Below are positions 37,370 to 50,831 of a stretch of DNA of 64,000 bases, piece after piece. This stretch comes from Kitasatospora phosalacinea (lineage in GTDB: Bacteria; Actinomycetota; Actinomycetes; Streptomycetales; Streptomycetaceae): contig NZ_JNWZ01000001.1 of the NCBI RefSeq assembly GCF_000716545.1, forward strand, positions 62,001 through 126,000, written 5' to 3'. The position numbers were made by a program, and so were the translations under genes. The notes under the pieces were generated by a model. That model was given only the letters and a program-made list of their open reading frames with translations. It did no database searches and was not told where the DNA came from. The stretch's first letter is position 1. Every line of letters begins with the position of its first letter.

Positions 37370-37807
37370 GTGGCCGCTGCTCGAAGCAAGGCCCGCACCA
37401 GGGCCTTCCAGATCCTGTTCGAGGCGGACCACCGCGGCGTGTCCCCCGAACGGGTGCTCGCCGACTGGATCGCGCGGGCGCGCGACCCCCGCCCGGACGA
37501 GGGCATCCCGCAGGTCGCGGAGTACACGATGCAGCTGGTCGAGGGCTACGCGCAGCACGCGCGCACCATCGACGACCTGATCTCCACCTACTCGGTGGGC
37601 TGGACGCTGGACCGGATGCCGATCGCCGACCGCAACGTGCTCCGGCTCGGTGCGTACGAGCTGATCTGGGAGGACGGGACCCCCGACGCGGTGGTCCTGG
37701 ACGAGTCCGTGGAGATCGCCAAGGAGTTCTCCACCGACGAGTCGCCGGCCTTCGTGAACGGCCTGCTCGCCCGCTTCATGGAGCTCAAGCCGAGCATCCG
37801 GCGCTGA
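37370..37807 (+). CDS. nusB: Transcription antitermination protein NusB
   Basis: 145 residues, all-helical. RTRAFQILFEADHRG opens the fold, and the conserved DRMPIADRNVLRLGAYELIW and AVVLDESVEIAKEFSTDESPAFVNGLLA match NusB. With NusE/S10 it binds boxA RNA and promotes rRNA transcription. The GTG starts 2 nt after the efp stop, so the two are co-translated. Confidence 0.96.
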   Translation: MAAARSKARTRAFQILFEADHRGVSPERVLADWIARARDPRPDEGIPQVAEYTMQLVEGYAQHARTIDDLISTYSVGWTLDRMPIADRNVLRLGAYELIWEDGTPDAVVLDESVEIAKEFSTDESPAFVNGLLARFMELKPSIRR

Positions 37808-37912
37808 GCCCCGCACGCCCACGGGGCCGTCGGACCTGTCGGTCCGGCGGCCTCCGCGCGTAAGCTACCGGCAAGTAATCTTTGCCCCGCCGCGCAGAAG
37901 GGCCGCGAAGCC

Positions 37913-38740
37913 ATGCCGGAAACCACCCCCGCCTTCGAGTTCGACCAGGGGATCGCGCTCACCCCGCACCCCGACGAGCCCGGCCGCTACGACGGCGAAC
38001 TCGGCGACGGCTGGCAGATCGGCGGCGGCGTCAACGGCGGCCTGCTGCTCGCCTTCGCCGCGCACGCGCTCGCCCTGGAGGCCGGGCCGGCGCACCCGCA
38101 CCCGCTCACCGTCAGCGGCACCTACATATCCGCGTCCCGGCCCGGGCCGGCGACCGTCCGCACCGAGATCGTCCGGCGCGGCCGCAGCCTCGCCACCGGC
38201 AGTGCCGTCCTCTCCCAGGACGGCCGGGAGCGGCTGCGGGTCACCGCCGCGCTCACCGACCTCGCCGCGCTCGACGGGGAGACCGCCACCACCGCGCTCC
38301 CGCCCGAACTCCCCGCCCCCGAGCAGTGCGTGGGCGTCGAGCACGCCCCGCGCGAACTCCTCGACCAGGCCGCCCTGCTGGAGCGCCTCGACCTGCGCCT
38401 CGACCCGGCGACCATCGGCTGGGCGCTCGGACAGCCCTCCGGGCGGGGCCGCATCCAGGGCTGGTTCCGGCTCGCCGACAAGCGCCCCGCCGACGCGCTC
38501 TCGCTGCTGCTGACCGCCGACGCGCTCCCCCCGGTCACCTTCGACCTCGGCCGCCCCGGCTGGGCCCCCACCATCGAACTCACCGTCCACGTCCGCGCGC
38601 TGCCCGCCGACGGCTGGCTGCGCGTCTCGCACGCCACCCGCAACGTGGCCGGCGGGTACTTCGAGGAGGACTGCGAGATCTGGGACGAGAACGGCCGACT
38701 GGTCGCCCAGTCCCGGCAGTTGGCCATGGCGCCCCGGTAG
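37913..38740 (+). CDS. Thioesterase family protein (TesB-like double hotdog)
   Basis: 275 residues. GDGWQIGGGVNGGLLLAFAAHAL followed by HPLTVSGTYISASRPGP marks the first hotdog domain, and the second has IQGWFRLADKRPADALSLLLTADALPP and a closing THATRNVAGGYFEEDCEIWDE-type strand (S-HATRN here). These proteins hydrolyse acyl-CoA; chain specificity is unknown. The ATG at 37913 has GAAGGG upstream, and TAAGCT near 37861 is a possible -10. Confidence 0.87.
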   Translation: MPETTPAFEFDQGIALTPHPDEPGRYDGELGDGWQIGGGVNGGLLLAFAAHALALEAGPAHPHPLTVSGTYISASRPGPATVRTEIVRRGRSLATGSAVLSQDGRERLRVTAALTDLAALDGETATTALPPELPAPEQCVGVEHAPRELLDQAALLERLDLRLDPATIGWALGQPSGRGRIQGWFRLADKRPADALSLLLTADALPPVTFDLGRPGWAPTIELTVHVRALPADGWLRVSHATRNVAGGYFEEDCEIWDENGRLVAQSRQLAMAPR

Positions 38741-38859
38741 GGGGCACGCCCGGCGTTGACGTTCGGTTGCAGACTTGTGACAGGCCGTGTGTGTGGGACG
38801 GGTGTGGGCGGGGAGGACTGGGGGAGCAGTTGCTCGACCGAGATCCCCGGGAGCCACCG

Positions 38860-39714
38860 ATGTCCAGGAACAGCCGCCGGCCGCGCCGTTGCAGTGCAGG
38901 GCCCTCGCGACGGGACGAGGAGGCGTTCGTGACGGGGATCCTCACCAGCGAGGCGGACTTCGAGCGGGTGCGGCCCTGGCGGGTGACGGACGCGCCGGAC
39001 TACGCGACGTACCTGCGCGAGGCCGGGGAACTGCTGGCCGGGGCGGTGCGGGAGTACGGGACGGTCCGGGCGCGGATGTTCCACCCGGAGGACTTCGCGG
39101 ACTACTGCCTGCTGCACGGGCTGGACGTGCGGGAGCAGGCCGCGCGGGACGGCTACCTGGTCAACCCGCCGCTGCAGACCCAGCTGGTGGCCTACCGCGG
39201 CGAGGACCTGGCGGACTTCCTGCCCCGGCTGGTCCGGGCCCGCGAGGGCGGCCTCGCGCTGCGGTACGCCGACCTGCTGATGGACGGCGCGCTGTGCGGC
39301 ACCGGCGGCGCGTCGGCCGACCCGCGGGTGCGGTGGACGTACCAGCAGGCGTCCGAGGTGTTCCGCCGGGTGCTGGTGGGCGCCGGCTGCGGGGCCTACG
39401 AGTTCCGGGTGGCGGTGGACGCGCCGGGCGGGCCGCTGGAGGCCCGGGCCCGGGTGCTGCACTGGGAGGACGGCGCGGTCCGGATCAACGACGAGGACCT
39501 CGACCTGGTCACCGCGGTGCTGTGCGCCGGGCTGTACTGCGAACTGCCGGGCGCCGCGGTGCTGCACGGCACGCAGGGCTCCGGCGCGCTGTGCGGGGAG
39601 TACCGGCAGGTGGCCTGGGCCTGGCGGAGCACCGGCTACGAGTGGTCGCCGGCCGAGCTGGCGGTGGCCGGGGTGGCCGCGGGCCCCGGCTTCAGCCTGG
39701 GCACGGTGGTCTGA
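38860..39714 (+). CDS. Conserved hypothetical protein
   Basis: 284 residues; I do not recognise the family. The first ~23 residues are Arg/Ser-rich. The body begins TGILTSEADFERVRPWRVTDAPDYATYLREA. It has no membrane segment or signal peptide, and many acidic and aromatic residues. Several Cys are scattered (YCLL, LCGTGG, LYCEL, LCGEYR). A strand-rich C-terminal half includes EFRVAVDAPGGPLEARARVLHWEDGAV. The ATG at 38860 has CCGGGAG upstream; a GTG at 38930 is an alternative start. It lies convergent to bldD. Confidence 0.65.
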   Translation: MSRNSRRPRRCSAGPSRRDEEAFVTGILTSEADFERVRPWRVTDAPDYATYLREAGELLAGAVREYGTVRARMFHPEDFADYCLLHGLDVREQAARDGYLVNPPLQTQLVAYRGEDLADFLPRLVRAREGGLALRYADLLMDGALCGTGGASADPRVRWTYQQASEVFRRVLVGAGCGAYEFRVAVDAPGGPLEARARVLHWEDGAVRINDEDLDLVTAVLCAGLYCELPGAAVLHGTQGSGALCGEYRQVAWAWRSTGYEWSPAELAVAGVAAGPGFSLGTVV

Positions 39715-39800
39715 GGACGCGCGACAGCGGGGCGGGGCGCCGGAAGTGCCGGTGCCCCGCCCCGCTGTGACGTTTCTTCAAGCAGCGGGCCGACCGCAGG

Positions 39801-40304
39801 TCAGCTCGCGTCCTCCTCGCGGACGGCGCGGCGCGCGTCCGGGTTCAGCACGCCCCAGCTGATCAGCTGCTCGGTGAGGATCGAGGGGGACTGGTCGTAG
39901 ATGACGGCCAGCGTGCGCAGGTCGTCCTGGCGGATCGAGAGGATCTTGCCGTTGTAGTCGCCGCGCTGCGACTGGATGGTCGCGGCGTAGCGCTGCAGCG
40001 GACCGGCCTTCTCGGACGGGACCTGGGTGAGCCGCTCCAGGTCGAGGACCAGGCGCGGCGGCGGCTCGGCGGCGCCGCCCGGCGTGCCGCCGGGCAGCAG
40101 CTCCTGGACCGGCACGCCGTAGAACTCGGCCAGCTCGGCGAGGCGCTGGACGGTGACCGCGCGGTCGCCGCGCTCGTAGGAGCCGACGACCACAGCCTTC
40201 CAGCGACCCTGGGACTTCTCCTCGACACCGTGCAGGGAGAGGTTCTGCTGAGTGCGGATCGCCCGGAGCTTGGCCCCGAGCTGTTTTGCGTAGTCGCTGG
40301 ACAT
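39801..40304 (-). CDS. bldD: Developmental master regulator BldD
   Basis: 167 residues. Represses sporulation genes during vegetative growth when bound to c-di-GMP. The N-terminal XRE HTH (~8-70) has SLHGVEEKSQGRWKAVVVGSYERGDR. The C-terminal domain carries the c-di-GMP signature RGD-x8-RQDD at residues 114-128 exactly. A Gly/Pro linker joins them. ATG at 40304. BldD represses its own promoter in S. coelicolor, and a dyad with TCAC/GTGA cores lies upstream at 40375-40396. Confidence 0.97.
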   Translation of the reverse strand: MSSDYAKQLGAKLRAIRTQQNLSLHGVEEKSQGRWKAVVVGSYERGDRAVTVQRLAELAEFYGVPVQELLPGGTPGGAAEPPPRLVLDLERLTQVPSEKAGPLQRYAATIQSQRGDYNGKILSIRQDDLRTLAVIYDQSPSILTEQLISWGVLNPDARRAVREEDAS

Positions 40305-40374
40305 GGATCTCCCCGGACGAGATTGCTTCGCGTGCGCTGAAATGGGAGCGACGCCGGGCTCTGCGGAGCACCTT

Positions 40375-40404
40375 CGTAACTCACTGTGAGGTTACGTAGA
40401 GTGA
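40375..40404. promoter_or_regulatory. Probable BldD autoregulatory site
   Basis: CGTAAC-TCACTGTGAG-GTTACG (40375-40396) is a near-perfect dyad with TCAC-T-GTGA at its core. A further AGTGA is at 40400-40404. The BldD box is described as AGTGA-Nm-TCACC-like. It lies ~70-100 bp upstream of the bldD start. Confidence 0.6.
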
Positions 40405-40514
40405 GGGTTGCGCGTCAAGCCGAATGGGGCACTCGTGCGAACCGGCTTCGATCAGCACGCTGCTACCATGGGCGAGGCTCCGGCTGCGGCCGGAAACCTT
40501 TCCAGACATCCTTT

Positions 40515-40546
40515 AAGACCCGTCCCGTGAGGCGGGGAAGGAGGTC
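40515..40546 (+). promoter_or_regulatory. PyrR-binding loop overlapping the pyrR ribosome site
   Basis: GACC (40517-40520) pairs with GGTC (40543-40546) and CCCG with CGGG, holding the loop TCCCGTGAGG. This matches the PyrR-binding consensus UCC-N-G-N-GAGG. The ribosome site AAGGAGG (40538-40544) is inside the 3' arm, so PyrR-UMP binding would hide it, as described for mycobacteria. Confidence 0.75.
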
Positions 40547-40555
40547 CGCTTCGGC

Positions 40556-41167
40556 ATGACCACACCCAGTTCACCCCCCCGCGCCCCGCACCAGGTGCTG
40601 GACGCCACCGACATCGCCCGGGTCGTCACCCGGATCGCCCACGAGATCGTGGAACGCGCCAAGGGCGCGGAGGACGTGGTGCTGCTCGGCATCCACACCC
40701 GCGGTGTCCACCTCGCCCGCCGGCTGCGGGCCAAGCTGGCCCAGATCACCGGCCGGGACATCCCGTTCGGGACGCTGGACATCACCATGTACCGGGACGA
40801 CCTGCGGCTGAAGCCCGCCCGGGCCCTGGAGCACACCGAGATCCCCGCCGAGGGCATCGACGGCAAGCTGGTGATCCTGGTCGACGACGTGCTGTTCTCC
40901 GGCCGCACCATCCGCGCCGCGCTCGACGCGCTCAACGACATCGGCCGCCCGCGCGCCGTCCGCCTCGCCGTGCTGGTCGACCGCGGGCACCGGGAACTCC
41001 CGATCCGCGCCGACTACGTGGGCAAGAACCTGCCCACCTCGCTGCGCGAGGCCGTGCAGGTCCGCCTCTCCGAGTCCGACGGCCTGGACGCCGTCCTGCT
41101 GGGCGACCGCGACTACGCCGCCCGCTCCTCCCAGGCCCTGGCCGCCGACCCCGAACTCCCGGAGTAG
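40556..41167 (+). CDS. pyrR: Bifunctional pyr operon regulator / uracil phosphoribosyltransferase PyrR
   Basis: 203 residues, PRTase fold. The PRPP loop is [19 protein letters not shown], preceded by [15 protein letters not shown], with [22 protein letters not shown] near the end. Binds pyr leader RNA when UMP is high. ATG at 40556, 6 nt before pyrB on its 3' side. The leader upstream contains the matching PyrR-binding loop. A few extra C-terminal residues ([13 protein letters not shown]) extend beyond the core. Confidence 0.97.
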   Translation: MTTPSSPPRAPHQVLDATDIARVVTRIAHEIVERAKGAEDVVLLGIHTRGVHLARRLRAKLAQITGRDIPFGTLDITMYRDDLRLKPARALEHTEIPAEGIDGKLVILVDDVLFSGRTIRAALDALNDIGRPRAVRLAVLVDRGHRELPIRADYVGKNLPTSLREAVQVRLSESDGLDAVLLGDRDYAARSSQALAADPELPE

Positions 41168-41173
41168 AACCGC

Positions 41174-42163
41174 GTGAAGCGCCACCTCGTCTCCACCGCC
41201 GACCTCGGCCGCGACGACGCCCTGCTGATCCTGGACACCGCCGAGGAGCTCTCCCAGTTCTCCGGACGGGCCGTCAAGAAGCTGCCCACGCTGCGCGGGC
41301 GCACCGTCGTCAACCTGTTCTTCGAGGACTCCACCCGCACCAAGACCTCCTTCGAGGTCGCCGAGAAGCGGCTGTCCGCGGACGTCATCAACTTCTCCGC
41401 CAAGGGTTCCTCGGTCTCCAAGGGCGAGAGCCTCAAGGACACCGCGCTGACCCTGCAGGCGATGGGCGCCGACGCCGTGGTCATCCGGCACCACGCCTCC
41501 GGCGCGCCCGCCCGGCTGGCCGGCTCGGACTGGCTGCACGGCTCGGTGATCAACGCCGGCGACGGCACCCACGAGCACCCCACCCAGGCCCTGCTGGACG
41601 CCTTCACCCTGCGCCGCCACCTCAACCCCGGCCCCGGGCACGACCTGGCCGGCCGCCGGGTCGCCATCGTCGGCGACGTCCTGCACAGCCGGGTCGCCCG
41701 CTCCAACGTGCACCTGCTGACCACGCTCGGCGCCGAGGTGGTCTTCGTCGCCCCGCCGACCCTGCTGCCGATCGGCATCGAGACCTGGCCCTGCCGGGTC
41801 TCCTACGACCTCGACAGCGTGCTGCCCGAGGTCGACGCCGTGATGATGCTGCGCGTCCAGCGCGAGCGGATGAACGCCGCCTTCTTCCCCACCGAGCGCG
41901 AGTACTCCCGCCGCTACGGCCTGGACGGCACCAGGCTGGCCAAGCTCCCCGAGCACGCCGTCGTCATGCACCCCGGCCCGATGGTCCGCGGCATGGAGAT
42001 CACCGCCGAGGTCGCCGACTCGCCGCGCTGCACCGTGGTCGAGCAGGTCGCCAACGGCGTGTCGGTCCGGATGGCCGTGCTCTACCTGCTGCTCGGCGGC
42101 GCCGTCTTCGCCGACGGCCACGCCGACGCCCCCCGCACCGAACTCCAGGAGGCCGCCCAGTGA
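41174..42163 (+). CDS. pyrB: Aspartate carbamoyltransferase catalytic chain
   Basis: 329 residues. Carbamoyl-phosphate site [13 protein letters not shown] and [15 protein letters not shown] are intact, and [10 protein letters not shown] with [11 protein letters not shown] complete the aspartate site. No pyrI regulatory chain is adjacent, as is usual in actinobacteria. GTG start 6 nt after pyrR; its stop overlaps pyrC (GTGA). Confidence 0.98.
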   Translation: MKRHLVSTADLGRDDALLILDTAEELSQFSGRAVKKLPTLRGRTVVNLFFEDSTRTKTSFEVAEKRLSADVINFSAKGSSVSKGESLKDTALTLQAMGADAVVIRHHASGAPARLAGSDWLHGSVINAGDGTHEHPTQALLDAFTLRRHLNPGPGHDLAGRRVAIVGDVLHSRVARSNVHLLTTLGAEVVFVAPPTLLPIGIETWPCRVSYDLDSVLPEVDAVMMLRVQRERMNAAFFPTEREYSRRYGLDGTRLAKLPEHAVVMHPGPMVRGMEITAEVADSPRCTVVEQVANGVSVRMAVLYLLLGGAVFADGHADAPRTELQEAAQ

Positions 42164-43452
42164 CCACCTACCTGATCCGCAACGCCCAGATCCTCGGCGG
42201 CGCCCCCCAGGACATCCACATCGTCGACGGCGTCTTCGCCGCGATCGGCGAGGACCTCGACGTCCAGGCCGACATCGACATCGACGCGCACGGCCTGGTC
42301 GCCCTGCCCGGCCTGGTCGACCTGCACACCCACCTGCGCGAGCCCGGCCGCGAGGACGCCGAGACCGTGCTCACCGGCACCCGGGCCGCCGCCATGGGCG
42401 GCTACACCGCCGTGCACGCGATGGCCAACACCTTCCCGGTCGCCGACAGCGCCGGCGTGGTCGAGCAGGTCTGGCGGCTGGGCCGCGAGTCCGGCTACTG
42501 CGACGTGCAGCCGGTCGGCGCCGTCACCGTCGGCCTGGAGGGCAAGCAGCTCGCCGAGCTCGGCGCCATGCACGACTCCGCCGCCGGGGTGCGGGTCTTC
42601 TCCGACGACGGCAAGTGCGTGGACGACGCGGTGATCATGCGCCGCGCGCTGGAGTACGTGAAGGCCTTCGACGGCGTCATCGCCCAGCACGCCCAGGAGC
42701 CCCGGCTGACCGCCGGCGCCCAGATGAACGAGGGGCGGGTCTCCGGCGAGCTCGGCCTCGGCGGCTGGCCCGCCGTCGCCGAGGAGTCGATCATCGCCCG
42801 GGATGTGCTGCTCGCCGCGCACGTCGGCTCCCGGGTGCACATCTGCCACCTGTCCACCGCCGGGTCGGTCGAGATCGTCCGCTGGGCCAAGGCCAAGGGC
42901 TGGGACGTCACCGCCGAGGTCACCCCGCACCACCTGCTGCTCACCGACGAACTGGTGCGCTCCTACGACCCGGTGTACAAGGTCAACCCGCCGCTGCGCA
43001 CCGCCGCGGACGTCGAGGCGCTGCGCCAGGCGCTGGCCGACGGCACCATCGACGCCGTCGCCACCGACCACGCCCCGCACCCCGCGGAGGACAAGGACTG
43101 CGAGTGGGCGGCCGCCGCGATGGGCATGGTCGGCCTGGAGACCGCGCTGTCGGTCGTGCAGCAGACCATGGTCGACACCGGCCTGCTGAACTGGGAGGGC
43201 GTCGCCGACCGGATGTCGCACCGACCGGCCCGGATCGGCCGGCTCGCCGGGCACGGACGCCCCGTCTCGGTGGGCGAGCCCGCCAACCTGGTGCTCTTCG
43301 ATCCCGCGTACCGTGGAGTGGTGAACCCCGACACCTTCGCGACCCGCTCCCGCAACAGCCCGTACCGGGGCATGGACCTGCCCGGACGGGTGCACGCCAC
43401 CTTCCTGCGCGGCGAGGCCACCGTGCTCGCCGGCGAACTGGTCGAGCGCTGA
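42160..43452 (+). CDS. pyrC: Dihydroorotase
   Basis: 430 residues, amidohydrolase fold. Metal ligands [11 protein letters not shown], later His residues in AQHAQEPRL and [16 protein letters not shown] strand ([10 protein letters not shown] here), and catalytic Asp in ATDHAPHP. Ring closure of carbamoyl-aspartate. The GTG start overlaps the pyrB stop. Its TGA overlaps the next ATG (TGATG). Confidence 0.97.
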   Translation: MTTYLIRNAQILGGAPQDIHIVDGVFAAIGEDLDVQADIDIDAHGLVALPGLVDLHTHLREPGREDAETVLTGTRAAAMGGYTAVHAMANTFPVADSAGVVEQVWRLGRESGYCDVQPVGAVTVGLEGKQLAELGAMHDSAAGVRVFSDDGKCVDDAVIMRRALEYVKAFDGVIAQHAQEPRLTAGAQMNEGRVSGELGLGGWPAVAEESIIARDVLLAAHVGSRVHICHLSTAGSVEIVRWAKAKGWDVTAEVTPHHLLLTDELVRSYDPVYKVNPPLRTAADVEALRQALADGTIDAVATDHAPHPAEDKDCEWAAAAMGMVGLETALSVVQQTMVDTGLLNWEGVADRMSHRPARIGRLAGHGRPVSVGEPANLVLFDPAYRGVVNPDTFATRSRNSPYRGMDLPGRVHATFLRGEATVLAGELVER

Positions 43453-44009
43453 TGCCGCTCGCCACCGAGGAGGGCCACGTCACCGACTGGCCCGGCTACA
43501 TCGGCGCGACGGTCGGCCTGCTGGTCCTGATCGCGCTGGTGTACTGGCTGATGCGGCAGGGCTGGAACTGGCGGCGCACCCTCCAGTCCGACCTGCCCGA
43601 ACCGCCCGCGGTGCCGCAGGACCCGGGCCCGGCGCTGCTGGCGGCGCCCGGCCGCTACCACGGCTCCACCACCGCCGGGAACTGGCTGGACCGGGTCGTC
43701 GCGCACGGCCTGGGAACGCGCAGCCTCGCCGAACTGACCCTCACCGAGCGCGGCCTGCTGGCCCGCCGGCCCGGCGAAGCCGACCTGTGGATCCCCGCCG
43801 GGGCGCTCACCGGCGCCCGCACCGACTCCGGCATCGCCGGCAAGGTCGTGCCGAGCGGACTGCTGGTGGTCGGCTGGACGCACGGGGGACGCGCCCTGGA
43901 GAGCGGCTTCCGGCTGGACGCCGCGGACGGGCACGACGACTGGGTCGAGGCCGTCGAGGCACTAGTGACACGTACGAAGACGATGAAGACGGAAGAGGCC
44001 GCCACATGA
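43452..44009 (+). CDS. Single-pass membrane protein with PH-like domain
   Basis: 185 residues. A transmembrane helix (~17-36, [18 protein letters not shown]) is followed by a basic segment and a strand-rich domain ([22 protein letters not shown] ... split motifs [50 protein letters not shown]) ending in a helix ([10 protein letters not shown]), the layout of a bacterial PH domain. It is coupled on both sides (pyrC stop, carA ATG), so it is expressed with pyrimidine genes, but no role in that pathway is known to me. Confidence 0.82.
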   Translation: MPLATEEGHVTDWPGYIGATVGLLVLIALVYWLMRQGWNWRRTLQSDLPEPPAVPQDPGPALLAAPGRYHGSTTAGNWLDRVVAHGLGTRSLAELTLTERGLLARRPGEADLWIPAGALTGARTDSGIAGKVVPSGLLVVGWTHGGRALESGFRLDAADGHDDWVEAVEALVTRTKTMKTEEAAT

Positions 44010-45155
44010 CCGCACCTGCCCCCACCACGCAGCGCACCAGGCGGGAGCGTGTGCCTGCCGTGCTCGTCCTGGAGGACGGCCGGACCTTCCGCGGCCAGGC
44101 GTACGGCGCGGTCGGCGAGACCTTCGGCGAAGCGGTCTTCAACACCGGCATGTCCGGCTACCAGGAGACCCTGACCGACCCGTCCTACCACCGCCAGGTG
44201 GTCGTGATGACCGCCCCGCAGATCGGCAACACCGGCTGGAACGACGAGGACGACGAGTCGCAGCAGATCTGGGTCGCCGGCTACGTGGTCCGCGACCCCT
44301 CCCGGGTCGCCTCCAACTGGCGCTCCAAGCGCTCCCTGGACGAGGAGCTGGAGCGCCAGGGCGTCGTCGGCATCAGCGGGATCGACACCCGCGCGCTCAC
44401 CCGCCACCTGCGCGAGCGCGGCGCGATGCGGGTCGGCATCTTCTCCGGCCCGGCCGTCGCCGACCAGGCCGAGCTGCTGGCCAAGGTGCAGCAGGCGCCC
44501 GAGATGAAGGGCGCCGACCTGTGTGCCGAGGTCGCCACCAAGGAGGCCTACGTCGTCCCGGCGATCGGGGAGAAGAAGTTCACCGTCGCCGCCGTCGACC
44601 TCGGCATCAAGGGCATGACCCCGCAGCGGATGGCCGAGCGCGGCATCGAGGTGCACGTGCTGCCCGCGAACAGCACGGTGGAGGACGTCTACGCCGTGCG
44701 GCCCGACGGCGTGTTCTTCTCCAACGGCCCCGGCGACCCGGCCACCGCCGACCGGCAGGTCGAGGTGCTGCGCGGCGTGCTGGCGAAGAAGACCCCGTTC
44801 TTCGGCATCTGCTTCGGCAACCAGCTCCTGGGCCGGGCCCTCGGCTTCGGCACCTACAAGCTCAAGTACGGCCACCGCGGCATCAACCAGCCGGTGCAGG
44901 ACCGCACCACCGGCAAGGTCGAGGTGACCGCCCACAACCACGGCTTCGCCGTGGACGCGCCGCTGGACAAGGTGAGCGACACCCCCTTCGGGCGGGTCGA
45001 GGTCTCCCACGTCTGCCTCAACGACGACGTGGTCGAGGGCCTGCGGGCACTCGACGTCCCCGCCTTCAGCGTGCAGTACCACCCCGAAGCGGCAGCCGGC
45101 CCGCACGACGCCGCCTACCTCTTCGACCGCTTCGTCTCGCTCATGGAGGGCCAGC

Positions 45156-45163
<8 letters not shown>
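44006..45163 (+). CDS. carA: Carbamoyl-phosphate synthase small chain
   Basis: 385 residues. The N-terminal CPSase domain starts [19 protein letters not shown]. The glutaminase triad is complete: Cys in [10 protein letters not shown] (Asn where many have His), His and Glu in [12 protein letters not shown]. Supplies ammonia to CarB through a tunnel. The ATG overlaps the previous stop, and the 3' end overlaps carB by 8 nt. Confidence 0.98.
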
Positions 45164-48464
<3,301 letters not shown>

Positions 48465-48473
48465 GTCGAAACC

Positions 48474-48512
48474 GTGGGGGGCACGCCGGTCCGGTTGCCG
48501 GGTGCCCCCCAC
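48474..48512 (+). terminator. Hairpin between carB and pyrD
   Basis: GTGGGGGGCAC / GTGCCCCCCAC, perfect 11-bp arms with a 17-nt loop that contains CCGG repeats. It could end or reduce transcription ahead of pyrD-pyrF. Confidence 0.75.
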
Positions 48513-48555
48513 GTCCATGTCCCGGCTCGGTTCGGCTGACGGAGGTCACCCCGCG

Positions 48556-49653
<1,098 letters not shown>

Positions 49654-49761
49654 GCGGCCGGACGGCGCGGGCCGGCGGCGCGCGGAAGCCGCCGGCCCGC
49701 CGCGCCACGCACACCGACGCGGTGGGGCCCACCCACCGCACCACCACGACGAAAGACAGCG

Positions 49762-50601
49762 ATGACTGACACCACGCCCTTCGGCACCCGCCTGCGGACC
49801 GCCCTCGACACCCGGGGCCAGCTCTGCGTCGGCATCGACCCGCACGCCTCGCTGCTCACCGCCTGGGGGCTGAACGACGACCTGGCGGGCCTGGAGACCT
49901 TCTCCCGCACGGTGGTCGAGGCGCTGGCGGACCGGGTCGCGGTGCTCAAGCCGCAGTCCGCGTTCTTCGAGCGCTTCGGCAGCCGCGGCGTCGCCGTCCT
50001 GGAGCGCTCGGTGGCCGAGGCCCGGGAGGCCGGGGCGCTGGTGCTGATGGACGCCAAGCGCGGCGACATCGGCTCGACCATGGCCGCGTACGCGGAGGCC
50101 TTCCTGGCGCCGGACAGCCCGCTGTTCTCCGACGCGCTGACCGTCAGTCCCTACCTGGGCTTCGGCTCGCTGCGGCCGGCCGTCGACCTGGCGCGGGAGA
50201 GCGGCTGCGGGCTGTTCGTGCTGGCGCTGACCTCCAACCCGGAGGGGCCCGAGGTGCAGCGCGCGACCGGGGCGGACGGGCGCAGCGTGGCGCAGGCCGT
50301 GCTGGGGCGGCTGGCGGCGGAGAACGCGGGCGCCGAGCCGCTGGGATCGTTCGGCGCGGTGGTCGGCGCGACGCTCGCCGACGCGGGCGCGGACCTGGCG
50401 ATCAACGGCCCGCTGCTGGCCCCCGGGGTGGGCGCGCAGGGCGCCACCGCGGCCGATCTGCCGCGGGTCTTCGGCGACCAGGTGCGCAACGTGGTGCCCT
50501 CGGTGAGCCGCGACGTGCTCAAGCACGGACCCTCGGTGACGGCCCTCCGGCAGGCCGCGCAGGCGTTCGTCGACGATGTGAGGGCCGTCACAAACGCGTG
50601 A
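49762..50601 (+). CDS. pyrF: Orotidine 5'-phosphate decarboxylase, type 2
   Basis: 279 residues, the longer type 2 form. Catalytic Lys-Asp array in LMDAKRGDIGSTMAAYA, with VGIDPHASLL at the N-terminus and PLLAPGVGAQGAT near the phosphate site. Final step to UMP. The ATG at 49762 follows a 108-bp gap after pyrD. A hairpin with a T-run follows at 50642. Confidence 0.96.
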   Translation: MTDTTPFGTRLRTALDTRGQLCVGIDPHASLLTAWGLNDDLAGLETFSRTVVEALADRVAVLKPQSAFFERFGSRGVAVLERSVAEAREAGALVLMDAKRGDIGSTMAAYAEAFLAPDSPLFSDALTVSPYLGFGSLRPAVDLARESGCGLFVLALTSNPEGPEVQRATGADGRSVAQAVLGRLAAENAGAEPLGSFGAVVGATLADAGADLAINGPLLAPGVGAQGATAADLPRVFGDQVRNVVPSVSRDVLKHGPSVTALRQAAQAFVDDVRAVTNA

Positions 50602-50641
50602 CTCACGGGCCCTCAACTCGGTTGATTTGACCGGAAAACTC

Positions 50642-50671
50642 CCAGGTCGGCCCCTGCTGACCTGGACTTTT
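50642..50671 (+). terminator. pyrF intrinsic terminator with T-tract
   Basis: CCAGGTC / GACCTGG with a 10-nt loop, then ACTTTT. A classical rho-independent form, rare among the GC-only hairpins of this window. Confidence 0.75.
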
Positions 50672-50683
50672 CGTGTTCTTTTC

Positions 50684-50712
50684 CTGACGCGGCGGCCCAA
50701 GTTGGGTAGTGT
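50684..50712 (+). promoter_or_regulatory. Promoter of the sIHF gene
   Basis: CTGACG (50684-50689), 17-bp spacer, TAGTGT (50707-50712). The transcript would begin near 50719, directly at the structured leader. Confidence 0.5.
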
Positions 50713-50721
50713 CCGGCGGTA

Positions 50722-50778
50722 GGACGCCAGTTGGCGGTGGTCACGGCCACCTCCGCAGGTCAGAGACCTGTGGCGTCC
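50722..50778 (+). ncRNA. Three-way-junction RNA element in the sIHF leader
   Basis: P1 GGACGCCA (50722-50729) pairs perfectly with TGGCGTCC (50771-50778). Inside are P2 GGTGG/CCACC (50736-50751) and P3 CAGGTC-AGA-GACCTG (50756-50770). P3 abuts P1, as if stacked. It ends 53 nt before the sIHF start. A cis-regulatory role is inferred; I do not recognise a named family. Confidence 0.55.
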
Positions 50779-50831
50779 GGGCACCACCAAGTCATGGCTC
50801 ATCCCTTCCATCCACACCTGAGGTGAACGGC

